64,000 bases of DNA. Origin: Cyanobium sp. Morenito 9A2. Its GTDB lineage: Bacteria; Cyanobacteriota; Cyanobacteriia; PCC-6307; Cyanobiaceae. The position numbers and the translations under genes were made by a program. This document shows positions 54,291 to 63,607 of this stretch, piece after piece. Position 1 is the first letter of the stretch. Every line of letters begins with the position of its first letter. The stretch is from positions 372,001 to 436,000 of the forward strand of contig NZ_JAGQBJ010000001.1 in the NCBI RefSeq assembly GCF_024345575.1, read 5' to 3'. The notes beneath the pieces were generated by a model. It had not been told where the DNA came from and did not search any database. It worked only from the letters and a program-made list of their open reading frames with translations.

Positions 54291-55273
54291 GGCCCCAGCC
54301 TGCCAGCCCCCCGTGGCGCCGCCTCCAGGCGCGACAACCCGAGGGCGACGACGAGGCCCACAGTGCCCCCCGCCACCACCAGAGTCAGCCGTTCCAGCCC
54401 GACGGTGCCCCAGTCGCCGCCGCCGGCCGCCGCCGTCAGCACGATCCCGCAGCAGCGGCAGGCAAAGGCCAGCCGGTAGCTGTGGAAGGCCACCAGGGTC
54501 AGCACCGTGAGCGCCGTGGCGAGCGCGTGCACGGTGGGATTGACGGGGATCCAGCGCACCAGCAGCACCGCCACCCCCAGTCCGAGCAGCGCCCCGATGG
54601 CGCGGTCGAGGCCCTTTTGCTGGCTGGAGGTCAGTTCACCGGTGGCCACGCTGGCCGAGGACCAGATCAGCCAGGGTCCGAAGGCCGGCGGCAGCAGGCG
54701 CACCGCCGTGGCCGTGAACAGCACCGCCAGGGCCCGGATCAAGGCCTGGCGTGTCAGCTGTTGGCGCTCCGTCTCGCTGAGCGGCCACTGCTGCCAGCCC
54801 CAGTGCCAGTCCCGAGGGCCCAGCAGCAGGGTCGCCCCCAGCACCGAGGCCACCGCCAGCGGCACCCCCAGGATCAGCAGTTGTGCCAGGCCCTGCAGGG
54901 AGGTGCCCTCCGCGTGCAGTTCGTAGGCCAGGTACAGGGCGGGGATCAGGGTGAACGTTCCCACCGAGCTCCAGCGGGTGCCGAGCCTGGCGATCCAGAC
55001 GCTCAGAAAGGCGTAGAGGCCGCAAAGGGCCACGAAGGCGAGCGCCGAGCCCTCCGCGACGAACAGCGCCGCGATCGCCAGTGCCACCAGCACCCCCTGG
55101 GCGGCCAGCAGCAGCAGCGAGCGCTGGCAACGGGTGAAGCCGATCAGCAGCGCCGCCGTCAGCAGGCTGAGCGCCAGCAGCCTCCCGTCGTGGAGGCGCT
55201 CAGCGAGCAGCACTCCGGGCGCCAGGGCCAGGGCCCCCCGCAGCAGCGGACGCACGGCAACCAGCCCGTTCAT
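54287..55273 (-). CDS. FUSC-like inner-membrane protein
   Basis: A 328-residue polytopic protein. Four to six hydrophobic segments at the N-terminus ([54 protein letters not shown]), a soluble middle with [20 protein letters not shown], then a second membrane half ([20 protein letters not shown]) typical of the FUSC/aromatic-acid exporter superfamily. The two-half plan fits, but the substrate is unknown. It overlaps prfC at its 3' end and the methyltransferase at its 5' end, each by four bases. Confidence 0.8.
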   Translation of the reverse strand: MNGLVAVRPLLRGALALAPGVLLAERLHDGRLLALSLLTAALLIGFTRCQRSLLLLAAQGVLVALAIAALFVAEGSALAFVALCGLYAFLSVWIARLGTRWSSVGTFTLIPALYLAYELHAEGTSLQGLAQLLILGVPLAVASVLGATLLLGPRDWHWGWQQWPLSETERQQLTRQALIRALAVLFTATAVRLLPPAFGPWLIWSSASVATGELTSSQQKGLDRAIGALLGLGVAVLLVRWIPVNPTVHALATALTVLTLVAFHSYRLAFACRCCGIVLTAAAGGGDWGTVGLERLTLVVAGGTVGLVVALGLSRLEAAPRGAGRLGP

Positions 55274-55974
55274 GCCCCCTGGCGTTTCAACCGGCCGCTG
55301 ATCTCCAGGTAGCGGTCGTCGCGGTCGCGCACGGACAGCCCCCGGAGTCCGGCGCGCGCGAGCTGGTCTTCCACCTCCTGACGGCTGAAGGCGGCGTGCA
55401 GGGAGTTGGCGTAGTCGCGGCGCAGCACGGCCGGGGCGCCGGCCGCATGGCGCGCCACCAGCGCCTGCAGCGCCGCTTCGCCGCTGGGCCGACGCAGGTC
55501 ATGGATGTGAACAGCGGCTCCCTCGGCCGCCAGCAGCCCCACGGCCTGCCAGAGCACCTGGGGCTCGTGGAGATGGTGCAGCAGGCTGTTGCTGACCACG
55601 GCGCTGAAAGGCACCGGCCAGGCGGCGGGATCCCCCAGCGGCAGCAGGGCCTGCTGAAACCGCAGCCTGGGCCAGCGCTGCGGCTCGGCGGCCAGTCGGT
55701 CGGTGGCGAAGCCCAGCATCGCCGCGGAGCCATCGAGGCCGAGCACGGCGGCGCTCGAGAAGCGCTCGGCCAGGCGGAAGCTGATGTTGCCGGGGCCGCA
55801 GCCCAAATCGACGATTCGCTCCCCCAGCCCCAGGCCGTCGCCCCCTGGAACTGGTCCGAAACGGGTGGCGATCCGCTCCACCAGCGCCTGGTCGCTGGCG
55901 CTGAAATCGGCCGCGGCATAGGCCTGGGCCTGGAGCGGATCGTCCATCAACTCCGGTTCGGGCAGACGCTCCAT
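55270..55974 (-). CDS. Class I SAM-dependent methyltransferase
   Basis: A 234-residue methyltransferase. The SAM-binding motif I is IVDLGCGPGNISFRLAERF, motif II AVLGLDGSAAMLGFATDRL, and the post-motif segment SAVVSNSLLHHLHEPQVLWQ. It belongs to the large methyltransferase type 11 group; the acceptor is unknown. Start is the ATG at 55974. It is the first gene of the methyltransferase-FUSC-prfC set, each overlapping the next by four bases. The isochorismatase gene upstream begins 101 bases before. Confidence 0.92.
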   Translation of the reverse strand: MERLPEPELMDDPLQAQAYAAADFSASDQALVERIATRFGPVPGGDGLGLGERIVDLGCGPGNISFRLAERFSSAAVLGLDGSAAMLGFATDRLAAEPQRWPRLRFQQALLPLGDPAAWPVPFSAVVSNSLLHHLHEPQVLWQAVGLLAAEGAAVHIHDLRRPSGEAALQALVARHAAGAPAVLRRDYANSLHAAFSRQEVEDQLARAGLRGLSVRDRDDRYLEISGRLKRQGA

Positions 55975-56074
55975 CGGGTCAGCTCGCGGCGCACAGGGCC
56001 AGCATGGTGCTGCCGTCAGGGTTTGGCTGCCCAGGCCATTCCCTGGCCCGTGCCAGCCGCCCGGGCCAGGGGGC

Positions 56075-56671
56075 CTAGGCCAGGGCCGCCAGGCCAGCGG
56101 CGCTGGTCACCGTGGCGATGCGGCTGAGCAAGGTGATCGAGTGGCCATGCTCGGCGGCGCTGGCCGCCGCACAGGCGTCCTCCACAACCACCACCTGCAG
56201 ATCGCGGTCGTGGGCGTCCCGAGCCGCCGCCTGGATCGCCCAGGCTGTGCTCACCCCCGCCAGGACAAGTCGCCCGATGCCCTGGGCCCGCAGGTCCGCC
56301 GCCAGCCGGGTGCCGAAGAAGGGGCTGATCCGCGGTTTGACCAACACCGGATCGTCGGGCTGAATCTGCAGGTCGCCATGGAAGTCGGTGCCCCACTGAC
56401 CCAGTCGCAGCGCCCCGGCGCGGGCCGCGGGGCCGAAGACCGGCGAGGCCGCGGGCAGGTCGGTGTAGCCCGCCGCAAAGCCCACCTTCACCAGAACCAC
56501 AGCCCAGCCCCGACCCCGGGCGATGGCCAGGGCCCGGTTGGCACCGGCGATTCCCCCCCGGGCGACCAGCTGGGCGGCGCAGCTGGGGGCGCGTCCCTCG
56601 GGGTGGGAGAGGTCGTTGATCAGATCGATCAACAGCAGGGCTGTGGACACTGGTGGCGGATCAATCACCAT
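56075..56671 (-). CDS. Isochorismatase-fold protein lacking the catalytic cysteine
   Basis: A 198-residue member of the cysteine hydrolase (isochorismatase) superfamily. The first active-site aspartate is in ALLLIDLINDLSHPEGRA and the lysine in DDPVLVKPRISPFFGTR. In the third block, which in active members reads about GVATNYCVxATARDA, this protein has LAGVSTAWAIQAAARDAHDR: the cysteine position is alanine. Unless another cysteine substitutes (none nearby), it cannot form the usual thiol intermediate. It may bind rather than hydrolyse a ligand, or have lost function. The start overlaps the stop of the DoxX gene by 11 bases, so the two are coupled. Confidence 0.85.
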   Translation of the reverse strand: MVIDPPPVSTALLLIDLINDLSHPEGRAPSCAAQLVARGGIAGANRALAIARGRGWAVVLVKVGFAAGYTDLPAASPVFGPAARAGALRLGQWGTDFHGDLQIQPDDPVLVKPRISPFFGTRLAADLRAQGIGRLVLAGVSTAWAIQAAARDAHDRDLQVVVVEDACAAASAAEHGHSITLLSRIATVTSAAGLAALA

Positions 56672-57035
56672 GGTTGGCCACCAACAACAGCCCGCCGATG
56701 ATCGCCACGTTCTTCAGCAGCTGGATGCGTTCAGGGAGTTCGGCCACGGCACCGTGAAAGATCAAGGTGGTGGGAATCAGGAACATCAGCAGCAGCACGG
56801 CCCCCAGGCGGCGCTTCCAGCCGCTGATCACCAGCGCCGACCCCACCGCCAGCAGCAGCACCGCCGACCCCAGCAGCAGCGAGGGGAAGGGCAGCCCCTT
56901 GGCGGCGATCCTGGCGGCCACGGCTTGGAAGCCAGTCAGTTTGCCGAAGAGGGCATGGAGAAACACCAGGCTGAGGAGCACCCGGGCGATGCCGTCCACC
57001 AGGGAGTTGCCGGCGGCGGGGCTGGAACGAGTCAT
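56661..57035 (-). CDS. DoxX family membrane protein
   Basis: A 124-residue, four-segment membrane protein from the ATG at 57035. The block GIARVLLSLVFLHALFGKLT (with the conserved F-x-H and GKLTGF), PSLLLGSAVLLLAVGSALVI and LGAVLLLMFLIPTTLIFHGA are the DoxX/DUF417-like signature. Members have been linked to quinone- or thiol-dependent oxidation. The open frame continues 46 codons upstream of this ATG, into arginine-rich sequence with no texture. Its stop overlaps the isochorismatase-fold gene start, and SulP lies upstream on the same strand. Confidence 0.88.
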   Translation of the reverse strand: MTRSSPAAGNSLVDGIARVLLSLVFLHALFGKLTGFQAVAARIAAKGLPFPSLLLGSAVLLLAVGSALVISGWKRRLGAVLLLMFLIPTTLIFHGAVAELPERIQLLKNVAIIGGLLLVANHGD

Positions 57036-57105
57036 CGGGCGCAGCGATGGAAGGTGGCGTGGCTCAACCGTGGGCCGGCCCACGCCCGATGGCAAGGGGC
57101 TGGGG

Positions 57106-58803
57106 TTACATCGGTTCCGGTCCCCGCGGCCCCTGACCGGTCTGGCGCTCGTAGCGCTCCACCGCCTCCTCAACGTTGAAGAGCAGTCGCTCGCGGCCCA
57201 GGCGCTCCCCCAGTTCCGAGTGCTGCACCACCGCCAGCACCTGCGGGTTGAGGGCCGCCAGCCAGAGGCTGATGCCGTGGCGGGCGAAGCGACTGTCGGC
57301 CTCGATCAACATGCGCAGGGCGGAATACTCGATGTCGATCACAGCACTGCAATCGAGCACCACCACCTTGGGCTGGGCCGCATCAATCTGGTGGCGCATG
57401 GCGGTCGCCGCCGACTGCGCATTGGCGAAGAACAGCCGTCCTTCCGCCCGCAGCAGCAGCAGCCCGGTCCAGGTCTGGTCCCCGGGGTGTTCCGGCGAGA
57501 TCGGCCGAAACACATCGGTGCCGTCTTTGCGGGCCAACGCGTAGACGGGCGGGTTCATCTCCTGCTGCGCCAGGGCCAGCAGCGACACCACCACCGCCAC
57601 CAGGATCCCTTTCAAGGTGCCCAGCAGCACCACCCCGGCGAAGGCGATCAGGGCCCAGTGGAACTCGGTGACGCGGATGCGCCGGATCGCCAGGAATTCC
57701 CCCGGGGCAATCAACTCGAAGGAGTAGACGACCACAACCGCCGCCAGGGCGGCGATGGGCATGCGGGCGATCAGGGGGGCCAGCAGCAGCAGGGTGAGCG
57801 CGGCGCCGGCGGCGGTGATCAGTTCAGCCATCTGGGAGCGCGCCCCCGCTAGGCGATTCACGGCCGTCTGGGTGGTGCCGCCGCCGGCGGCCATCGCCCC
57901 GAAGCAGGCGCCGCCGATGTTGGCCAGCCCCAGGGCCACTAGTTCCTGGTTGGCCGCGGGCCGGGGTTCGTTGCCATTGCTGAAGGTGCGGGCGGCGGCG
58001 ATGCTCTCGGTGAAGCTCATCAGGGCGATGCCGGCGGCGGCGGGCCAGAGGCGCACCACCGCGTCCAGATGGGGTAGCACCAGCGGCGGCAGGCCCGTGG
58101 GCACCGGCCCCACCACGGCCACCCCGAAGCGATCGAGCCCGAGCAGAGCCGAGGCGCCGATCGCCACGCCAATCGCCACCAGCGGGGCGGGCAGGCTCGG
58201 TTGCCATCGGTGCAGCCCCACCAGGATCACCAGCAAAACCAGGGCCAGGGTTGTGGTGGCAGGGGAGGTCTGGGGCAACTGACGGAGCAGGGAGCCGAGA
58301 TCGCGGAAAAAGCCGATCTTCTCGACGTGCAGGCCCAGGAGCTTGGGCAACTGGTCGGCCACGATCACCAGGCCGATGCCGCTCTTGAAGCCCACCAGCA
58401 CCGATTCGCTGATGAAGTTGGCGACGAAGCCCAGGCGTAGCACTGCGGCCAGGGTGAGCATCGCCCCCACCAGCAGGGTGAGGGAGGCGCTGGCGGCCAG
58501 CAGGGTGGCGGGGTCACCGTCCGGGGCGCTGCGTTGGAGCTCTGAGCCCACCAGGATCGCCAGGGTCGTGGTAGTGCTGACGCTCAGGGGCCTGGAACTG
58601 CCCAGCAGCGCGTAGATCACCATCGGCACCAGGGCCGTGTAGAGCCCCACTTCCACCGGTAGGCCGGCAACGGTGGCGTAGGCCATCGCCTTGGGCAGTA
58701 CCACGGCTGCCGCCGTCAGACCGGCCAGGAGGTCGGGTCGGAACCATTCAGGCTGGTAGTGCCGCAGCCAGGCGGCGGGGGCGGGAAGGCTCAGCTGGGT
58801 CAT
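57106..58803 (-). CDS. SulP (SLC26) family anion transporter with STAS domain
   Basis: A 565-residue transporter with 10-14 membrane segments and a C-terminal STAS domain (about 440-555). The first segment carries FRPDLLAGLTAAAVVLPKAM, the family sulfate-transporter signature; FVANFISESVLVGFKSGIGL and LANIGGACFGAMAAGGGTTQ are other core blocks. STAS features are RLFFANAQSAATAMRHQI and VVVLDCSAVIDIEYSALRM, with a phosphorylation-type serine/aspartate environment. It is of the general SulP type rather than BicA, whose opening sequence differs; it could carry sulfate, nitrate, bicarbonate or others. Upstream of DoxX on the same strand with a 70-base gap. Confidence 0.94.
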   Translation of the reverse strand: MTQLSLPAPAAWLRHYQPEWFRPDLLAGLTAAAVVLPKAMAYATVAGLPVEVGLYTALVPMVIYALLGSSRPLSVSTTTTLAILVGSELQRSAPDGDPATLLAASASLTLLVGAMLTLAAVLRLGFVANFISESVLVGFKSGIGLVIVADQLPKLLGLHVEKIGFFRDLGSLLRQLPQTSPATTTLALVLLVILVGLHRWQPSLPAPLVAIGVAIGASALLGLDRFGVAVVGPVPTGLPPLVLPHLDAVVRLWPAAAGIALMSFTESIAAARTFSNGNEPRPAANQELVALGLANIGGACFGAMAAGGGTTQTAVNRLAGARSQMAELITAAGAALTLLLLAPLIARMPIAALAAVVVVYSFELIAPGEFLAIRRIRVTEFHWALIAFAGVVLLGTLKGILVAVVVSLLALAQQEMNPPVYALARKDGTDVFRPISPEHPGDQTWTGLLLLRAEGRLFFANAQSAATAMRHQIDAAQPKVVVLDCSAVIDIEYSALRMLIEADSRFARHGISLWLAALNPQVLAVVQHSELGERLGRERLLFNVEEAVERYERQTGQGPRGPEPM

Positions 58804-59063
58804 CTCGGCTCCCCTCTAGGCGTTGGAGCATCTTGAGGCGGTGGGGGGCCGCGGGGCAGATCTCTCCGTCTTAGGCGGCCCCAGCCCCCTGGGCCGCCTG
58901 ATCAAGCAGCTTGTAGCACCCATGCCGGGATGCGAGCGGGGGAGCAGCCCGTCAACCCCCAGCGCCGAGGGGTAGAAGCTTTGCGAAAGCGATCGATTCC
59001 ACCCCTGGGGCCGCCGTCGGGGCTGATCTGATTAGCTTCCGAACAGAACCGATCCCCAAGCCC

Positions 59064-59764
59064 GTGGGCGAGTCCGAGCGTGTTGGTGCCGCCTTCTTTC
59101 AGTCCTTCCATGCGGTGATGCTGAACGACCTGGGCGTGGTGCTCCCTGCCCTGGTGAGTGGCAACGATCTGCCCGGCTTCACCGAGGCCTGGGATGACCA
59201 CCTGGCCGCTGTGGCGGTCCACACCGTCATGGAGGAAGGGGTTGAGGGCGTGGGGCTCGGAGCGATCGCCATGCTTGACCATTACCTGGGCGGAGTCCTG
59301 GGCCTGGCCCGCTTTGCGGCCGAGCATGCCCAGGAGAGCGTCGCCCAGGCGGCTGTCACGGCGGCGATCGAGCGGGGGGCCATCAGCTTGGAATGTGCCC
59401 TTGGGACCTACCAGGCCATGGTCGAGGACCATCTCAAGCATGAGGAAGCGGTGATCGTGCCCCTGGTGGCGCGGCTGCCCCCCCCAGGGAGCCGAAATTC
59501 AGCCATTGGTGCCTGGCCGCGGGCCTGGCCCATGGGGGGTTCGAGCATTTTGTAGCCCATAGCGTCACCTCCCTGGCCACCCACGGCAGCCCACTCCATG
59601 CCCCGGCCCAGGCCACCTGCTGGTTCCTTCAGTCCCTCAGGGCCGTGTGCTCGCCCGCGCACTGGGCGCTCGTGCAGCCGGTGGCCCGGGCCGCCGCCCA
59701 TGATTCCATCTGGGAGGCCATCCTGGCGGAGAGGCCGGAACTGGGACGGTCGATCGCGGTGTGA
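59064..59764 (+). pseudogene. Frameshifted hemerythrin-like helical-bundle gene
   Basis: The first frame starts at a GTG (59064) and is protein-like as far as VARLPPP at 59,485: TVMEEGVEGVGLGAIAMLDH and VEDHLKHEEAVIVPLVARL, the last with the HxxxHEE pattern of hemerythrin-type metal binding. At a run of eight C (59478-59485) the frame breaks: the sequence after it is protein-like only in another frame, reading REPKFSHWCLAAGLAHGGFE, HFVAHSVTSLATHGSPLHA and ending AILAERPELGRSIAV at a TGA (59762-59764). One extra C would restore a 234-residue protein. It may be a real frameshift, a phase-variable tract or a base-count error; a second metal-binding half is in the shifted part. Confidence 0.8.
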
Positions 59765-59804
59765 CCGCCGCAGCGCTCAGATCTCTGGTGGTGAGGCTGG
59801 AGCC

Positions 59805-61196
59805 TCAAAGCAAATTCGCCGCCAACTCCGCCAGTTCGGAGCGCTCGCCCTGCAGCAGGGTCACATGGCCCGCGAGGCCCTGGCCCTTGAAGCGCTCCAC
59901 CAGCCAGGTGAGGCCGTTGCTGTCGGCATCGACGTAGGGATTGTCGATCTGATATGGGTCCCCAGTGAGCACGATCTTGGTGCCCTCGCCCACCCGGGTC
60001 ACGATCGTCTTGACCTCGTGGGGGGTGAGGTTCTGGGCCTCATCCACCACCATGAACTGCCGGGGAATCGAACGGCCGCGGATGTAGCTGATCGCTTCCA
60101 CCTCCAGCAGCCCCATGCCCTTGAGATCGGCCCAGTTGCTGCGCTGGGCCCGGTTGCCCCGGCCGCGGCCGGCCCCCGCTTCGTCGGTGGCGCTGGCTCC
60201 GAGCAGGAAATCGAGGTTGTCGATGATCGGCTGCATCCAGGGGCCCATCTTTTCCTGCAGATCGCCCGGCAAAAAGCCGATGTCCTTGCCCAGGGGGATC
60301 ACCGGCCGGGTCACCAGCAGCCGGTCGTAGAGATGGTCATCGGCCACCTGGTGCAGCCCCGCCGCCAGGGCGAGCAGGGTCTTGCCCGTACCCGCCTTGC
60401 CCACCAGGGTCAGCAGCTGCAAGGCTGGATCGAGCAGCAGATCCAACGCGAAGGTCTGCTCCCGGTTGCGCGGGAGGATACGCCCCAGCTTGATCCGATG
60501 CACCTTCTGCAGCGGCTGCAGCCGGTGGGTCGCCCCGACGTAGCGGGCCAGCAGGGTGTGGTTCGCCTGCCGTTCATCCACCAGCGTCACCCCTTCATTC
60601 GCCTGGAGGGTCACCCCCGCCAGGACCCCCGCCGGCAGCTCCTCGATCCCCAGGCCGCCGCCTCCCTTGAGCTGGTCCATGAGCGTTGCGCTGACCTGAA
60701 GTTCGCAGAACCCCGGGTAGAGATCCGCCAGGTCCACCTTGTCGGTGCTGTAGTCCTGGGCGATCAGCCCCACCGCGTCGGCCTTGATGCGCAGGTTGGT
60801 GTCCTTGGTGACCAGCACCACCGGTGGCTTGCTGCCCATCACCTCCTGCAGCCGCTGCTCCAAGGCCACGGCCAGGATGTTGTTGTCGCCGTTGCCCCCT
60901 TTCAGCTCGGGAGGCAGCTGGCTGAGGGTCTCGCTGCGGCAGAACACCACCTTGAGGGTGCCGTGGTGAACATCGTCGATCTCGACACCATCGGCCAGGT
61001 TGCCCCTTTGGCGCAGGCCATCGAGCAGCCGTGACACCTGCCGGGCGTTGCGGCCCTTCTCGGAGGGGTCCCGCTTGAAACGGTCGATTTCCTCGACCAC
61101 CTCGATGGGGATCACCACATCGTTGTCCTCGAAGCGGGTGAGGGCGCGCGGATCGTGCAGCAGGACGTTGGTGTCAAGAACGAAGGTCTTGCGCAT
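59805..61196 (-). CDS. PIN domain-PhoH ATPase fusion (PhoH2 type)
   Basis: A 463-residue protein. Residues about 1-150 are a PIN ribonuclease-like domain: KTFVLDTNVLLHDPRALTRF, VVIPIEVVEEIDRFKRD, NNILAVALEQRLQE and LVTKDTNLRIKADAVG, with the acidic residues in place. Residues about 240-463 are a PhoH/RecD-like ATPase: Walker A LVGKAGTGKTLLALAAGLHQ, Walker B QFMVVDEAQNLTPHEVKT and LTGDPYQIDNPYVDADSNG. PhoH2 proteins are RNA helicases/nucleases in mycobacteria. Start is the ATG at 61196; divergent from the F420-ligase-like gene by 110 bases. Confidence 0.95.
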   Translation of the reverse strand: MRKTFVLDTNVLLHDPRALTRFEDNDVVIPIEVVEEIDRFKRDPSEKGRNARQVSRLLDGLRQRGNLADGVEIDDVHHGTLKVVFCRSETLSQLPPELKGGNGDNNILAVALEQRLQEVMGSKPPVVLVTKDTNLRIKADAVGLIAQDYSTDKVDLADLYPGFCELQVSATLMDQLKGGGGLGIEELPAGVLAGVTLQANEGVTLVDERQANHTLLARYVGATHRLQPLQKVHRIKLGRILPRNREQTFALDLLLDPALQLLTLVGKAGTGKTLLALAAGLHQVADDHLYDRLLVTRPVIPLGKDIGFLPGDLQEKMGPWMQPIIDNLDFLLGASATDEAGAGRGRGNRAQRSNWADLKGMGLLEVEAISYIRGRSIPRQFMVVDEAQNLTPHEVKTIVTRVGEGTKIVLTGDPYQIDNPYVDADSNGLTWLVERFKGQGLAGHVTLLQGERSELAELAANLL

Positions 61197-61306
61197 GGCG
61201 CCCTCCCGGGGCGTGGCCAGATCACGAACCTAGGTCCCCGCTCGGGAGCCGCCTCGGGTCCTCCAGGGGGCCCGGCCTAACCTCCCCCAGACCTCACCCC
61301 GTTGGC

Positions 61307-62494
61307 GTGCCTGCCCTTCCCCTTTCGCTCACCGTGCTCGCTTGGCTGGTTCTGCTCCTCGGGCTCACCCTGGGGGTGCTTGAACTGCGCCACCGGCTGC
61401 GGCCCGCCTCGCCGCTCATCCTGCGCTCCGGTCCCTGGAGCGTGCGCCACTTTGATCTGGGCCTCAAGGCGATCGGTGAGATCGAGATCGCCAACCCCCA
61501 CGGGCGCATGGAGGTGATGGTGCCTGAGCTGCGCGCCGTTCCCACCCTGCTGGGCACGGGCCGGCTCGAACAGCTCAAGGTCAGCACGCGCATTGAAACG
61601 CTGCACCCGGATGAGGAGGCCCGCGCCGACGGCTACTGGGCGGCCTACATCGTCAAAGGGCACAAGCGCACCCGGGCGCGCCTGACCGTGCGCATCGAGG
61701 CCCCCCCCGGCGTCAACCTCGGCGCCCTGCTGGACACCCTCTGGGTGGATCTGGTTTGGGTGAATTACGGCCCCTTTGGCCGCCTGGAGCGCCGCGATGG
61801 CCTGTTGGTGCCCCTGCGGAAGCCCGAACCCGTGAGGCCGGAGGCGGCCCAGTGGCGCGAGGGCGACGGCTGCCATGTTCTGCCCGTGCGCACCCACCTG
61901 CTCGGGGTGCTCGACGATCCCGCCCAGGTGCTCCGGCGCTATGCCGGGCCCCTGCTCCAGCCCGGCGACATTCTCACCATCGGCGAGACACCCCTGGCGG
62001 TGATCCAGGGCCGCTATCACCATCCCTCCACCGTGCAGCCCTCGGCCCTGGCCCGGCTGCTCTGCCGCGTGTTCCATCCCACCAGCAGCCTGGCCACCGC
62101 CTGCGGCCTCCAAACCCTGATCGACCAGGTCGGGCCGGCGCGGGTGCTTCTGGCCTGGATTCTGGGCAGCCTGCTCAAGCTGGTGGGCAGCAAGGGGGGC
62201 TTTTACCGACTGGCCGGAGCCCAGGCCCGCCTGATCGATGACATCACCGGCACCACGCCCCCCTACGACCAGACGATCGTGCTGGGCCCGGATCAGCCCG
62301 AGCGTGCCTGCCGGGAGCTGGCGGAGGAGCTGGGGGTGCCGGTGGCCGTGGTGGATGTCAACGACCTTGGGCGGGTGAAGGTGCTGGCCGCCAGCCCAGG
62401 CTGCGATCAGACCCTGTTGCAGCGGGCCCTGCGCCCTAACCCCGCCGGCAATGCCAACGAGCGCACCCCCCTGGTGCTTGTGCGGCCCGGCTGA
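61307..62494 (+). CDS. F420-0:gamma-glutamyl ligase-domain protein
   Basis: A 395-residue protein. A short hydrophobic N-terminus (LPLSLTVLAWLVLLLGLTLG) suggests a membrane anchor. Blocks such as VLPVRTHLLGVLDDPAQVL, PGDILTIGETPLAVIQGRYH, GSKGGFYRLAGAQARLIDDI and VAVVDVNDLGRVKVLA resemble the CofE-type domain, which adds glutamate in coenzyme F420 synthesis; cyanobacterial members usually lack the rest of that pathway, so the substrate is probably different. Start is a GTG at 61307. The next gene on the same strand begins 66 bases later. Confidence 0.78.
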   Translation: MPALPLSLTVLAWLVLLLGLTLGVLELRHRLRPASPLILRSGPWSVRHFDLGLKAIGEIEIANPHGRMEVMVPELRAVPTLLGTGRLEQLKVSTRIETLHPDEEARADGYWAAYIVKGHKRTRARLTVRIEAPPGVNLGALLDTLWVDLVWVNYGPFGRLERRDGLLVPLRKPEPVRPEAAQWREGDGCHVLPVRTHLLGVLDDPAQVLRRYAGPLLQPGDILTIGETPLAVIQGRYHHPSTVQPSALARLLCRVFHPTSSLATACGLQTLIDQVGPARVLLAWILGSLLKLVGSKGGFYRLAGAQARLIDDITGTTPPYDQTIVLGPDQPERACRELAEELGVPVAVVDVNDLGRVKVLAASPGCDQTLLQRALRPNPAGNANERTPLVLVRPG

Positions 62495-62560
62495 TCTCGC
62501 CATTGGTCTGAGATCGATACAGTTGGGGTCCAGCGCGAGCCACCCATCAGCGCGATCGCC

Positions 62561-63607
62561 GTGCGTCACGACCCCCAGGGACTGGTGATCGAACTGCTGC
62601 AGGGTTGGCATCTCCCCCTGCTGCAGGATTCAGCTTTTGTGGACCTGCAACACCTGTTGCAACGGGCCCTATTGCTGCGGGCCCCGGAGCGGCTGCTCAG
62701 CTGGCTGGCCCCCCGCCGACCGTTGGCCCCCCAGGTGCTGGTGGCCTCCTGGGGTCCTGATCGACTGCTGGGCCTGGTGGTGAGCCAGCGCTCCAACCGC
62801 AGCGGCAGCTGCTGGGAGCTGCGTCACCTCCGCCTGGCCGAGCACGGGGGGCCGGTGGCGCCCGATCAACCCAGTCGCCTGAGCGTGGAAACGGCCTTGC
62901 TGCGGGAGGCGATCCAGCGCAGCCGCGGGGCCGCCAGCTGGATCACCAGCGCCTCCAGCCTCGATGACGACCGCCTGGCCCTGCTGCGCCAGCAAGGTTT
63001 TCAGCCCCAGCGCACCGAAACCCTGTGGCGCTGGAGTCCGAAGGCAAGGGCCAGCCAACGGGTGGGGTGGCCCGCCGAGTTGCAGCTTTGCCCCTTGCAA
63101 CGGCGCAATGCCCCGCTGCTTTGGCACCTGGAACAGGCCGCCTGCCCGGCCCACCTGCGCCAGCTCCTCGATCGCCGTGTCGAAGATCTGCTTGATCACA
63201 CCTCATCACCCAGTCTGCTGCTGATCGACCCCAGCCGTGCCCAGGCGGTGGCGGCGGTGCGCCGGCTGCGCCATGAACCTGGCGATCCTCTGCCTGAACT
63301 GGAGATCACCCTTCACCCCGGCTGGGAGCACCTGCTCGGATCGGCGGTGGAGCCTCTCCTGAGCCAGGTGGCCTCAGGAATGGAAGTCGTGCGGTTGCGC
63401 AGCGATGTGCTCGACCAGCCGCGCAACGGCTGGCTGCGGGGGTTGGGGTTGCGACCGGAGGGCGAGGAGGTGTTGATGGCCCGCAGCGTCTGGCGGCGCC
63501 AGGAGCCCCAACCCTCCCACCAGGCTGCCCGTCGGCTGGAGGCGATGCTCGAGAGCTGGCAGCCCCGGCGCCGGCCGCTGCCCACCCCCGTGCTCCAGCC
63601 CCGTTGA
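62561..63607 (+). CDS. Conserved-looking hypothetical protein upstream of ruvX
   Basis: A 348-residue protein from a GTG at 62561. It may contain an acetyltransferase-like core, from GSCWELRHLRLAEHGGPVAP and LSVETALLREAIQRSRGAAS to DRLALLRQQGFQPQRTETLW, then a second half with SPSLLLIDPSRAQAVAAVRR and PELEITLHPGWEHLLGSAVE. I see a possible duplicated GNAT-like fold but not the acetyl-CoA loop clearly, so I leave the function open. Its stop shares three bases with the TTG start of ruvX (TTGA), so the two are coupled. It belongs to the same operon as ruvX by position. Confidence 0.8.
   Translation: MRHDPQGLVIELLQGWHLPLLQDSAFVDLQHLLQRALLLRAPERLLSWLAPRRPLAPQVLVASWGPDRLLGLVVSQRSNRSGSCWELRHLRLAEHGGPVAPDQPSRLSVETALLREAIQRSRGAASWITSASSLDDDRLALLRQQGFQPQRTETLWRWSPKARASQRVGWPAELQLCPLQRRNAPLLWHLEQAACPAHLRQLLDRRVEDLLDHTSSPSLLLIDPSRAQAVAAVRRLRHEPGDPLPELEITLHPGWEHLLGSAVEPLLSQVASGMEVVRLRSDVLDQPRNGWLRGLGLRPEGEEVLMARSVWRRQEPQPSHQAARRLEAMLESWQPRRRPLPTPVLQPR

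Noticed and set aside
57106-58803. Assignment of the SulP gene to BicA bicarbonate transporter
   Set aside because: The length matches, but the opening sequence and core blocks are of the general SulP type, unlike the BicA opening I know.
59598-61034. Long plus-strand frame opposite the PhoH gene
   Set aside because: It is the antisense image of a confident PIN-PhoH gene; glutamine/histidine-rich translation.
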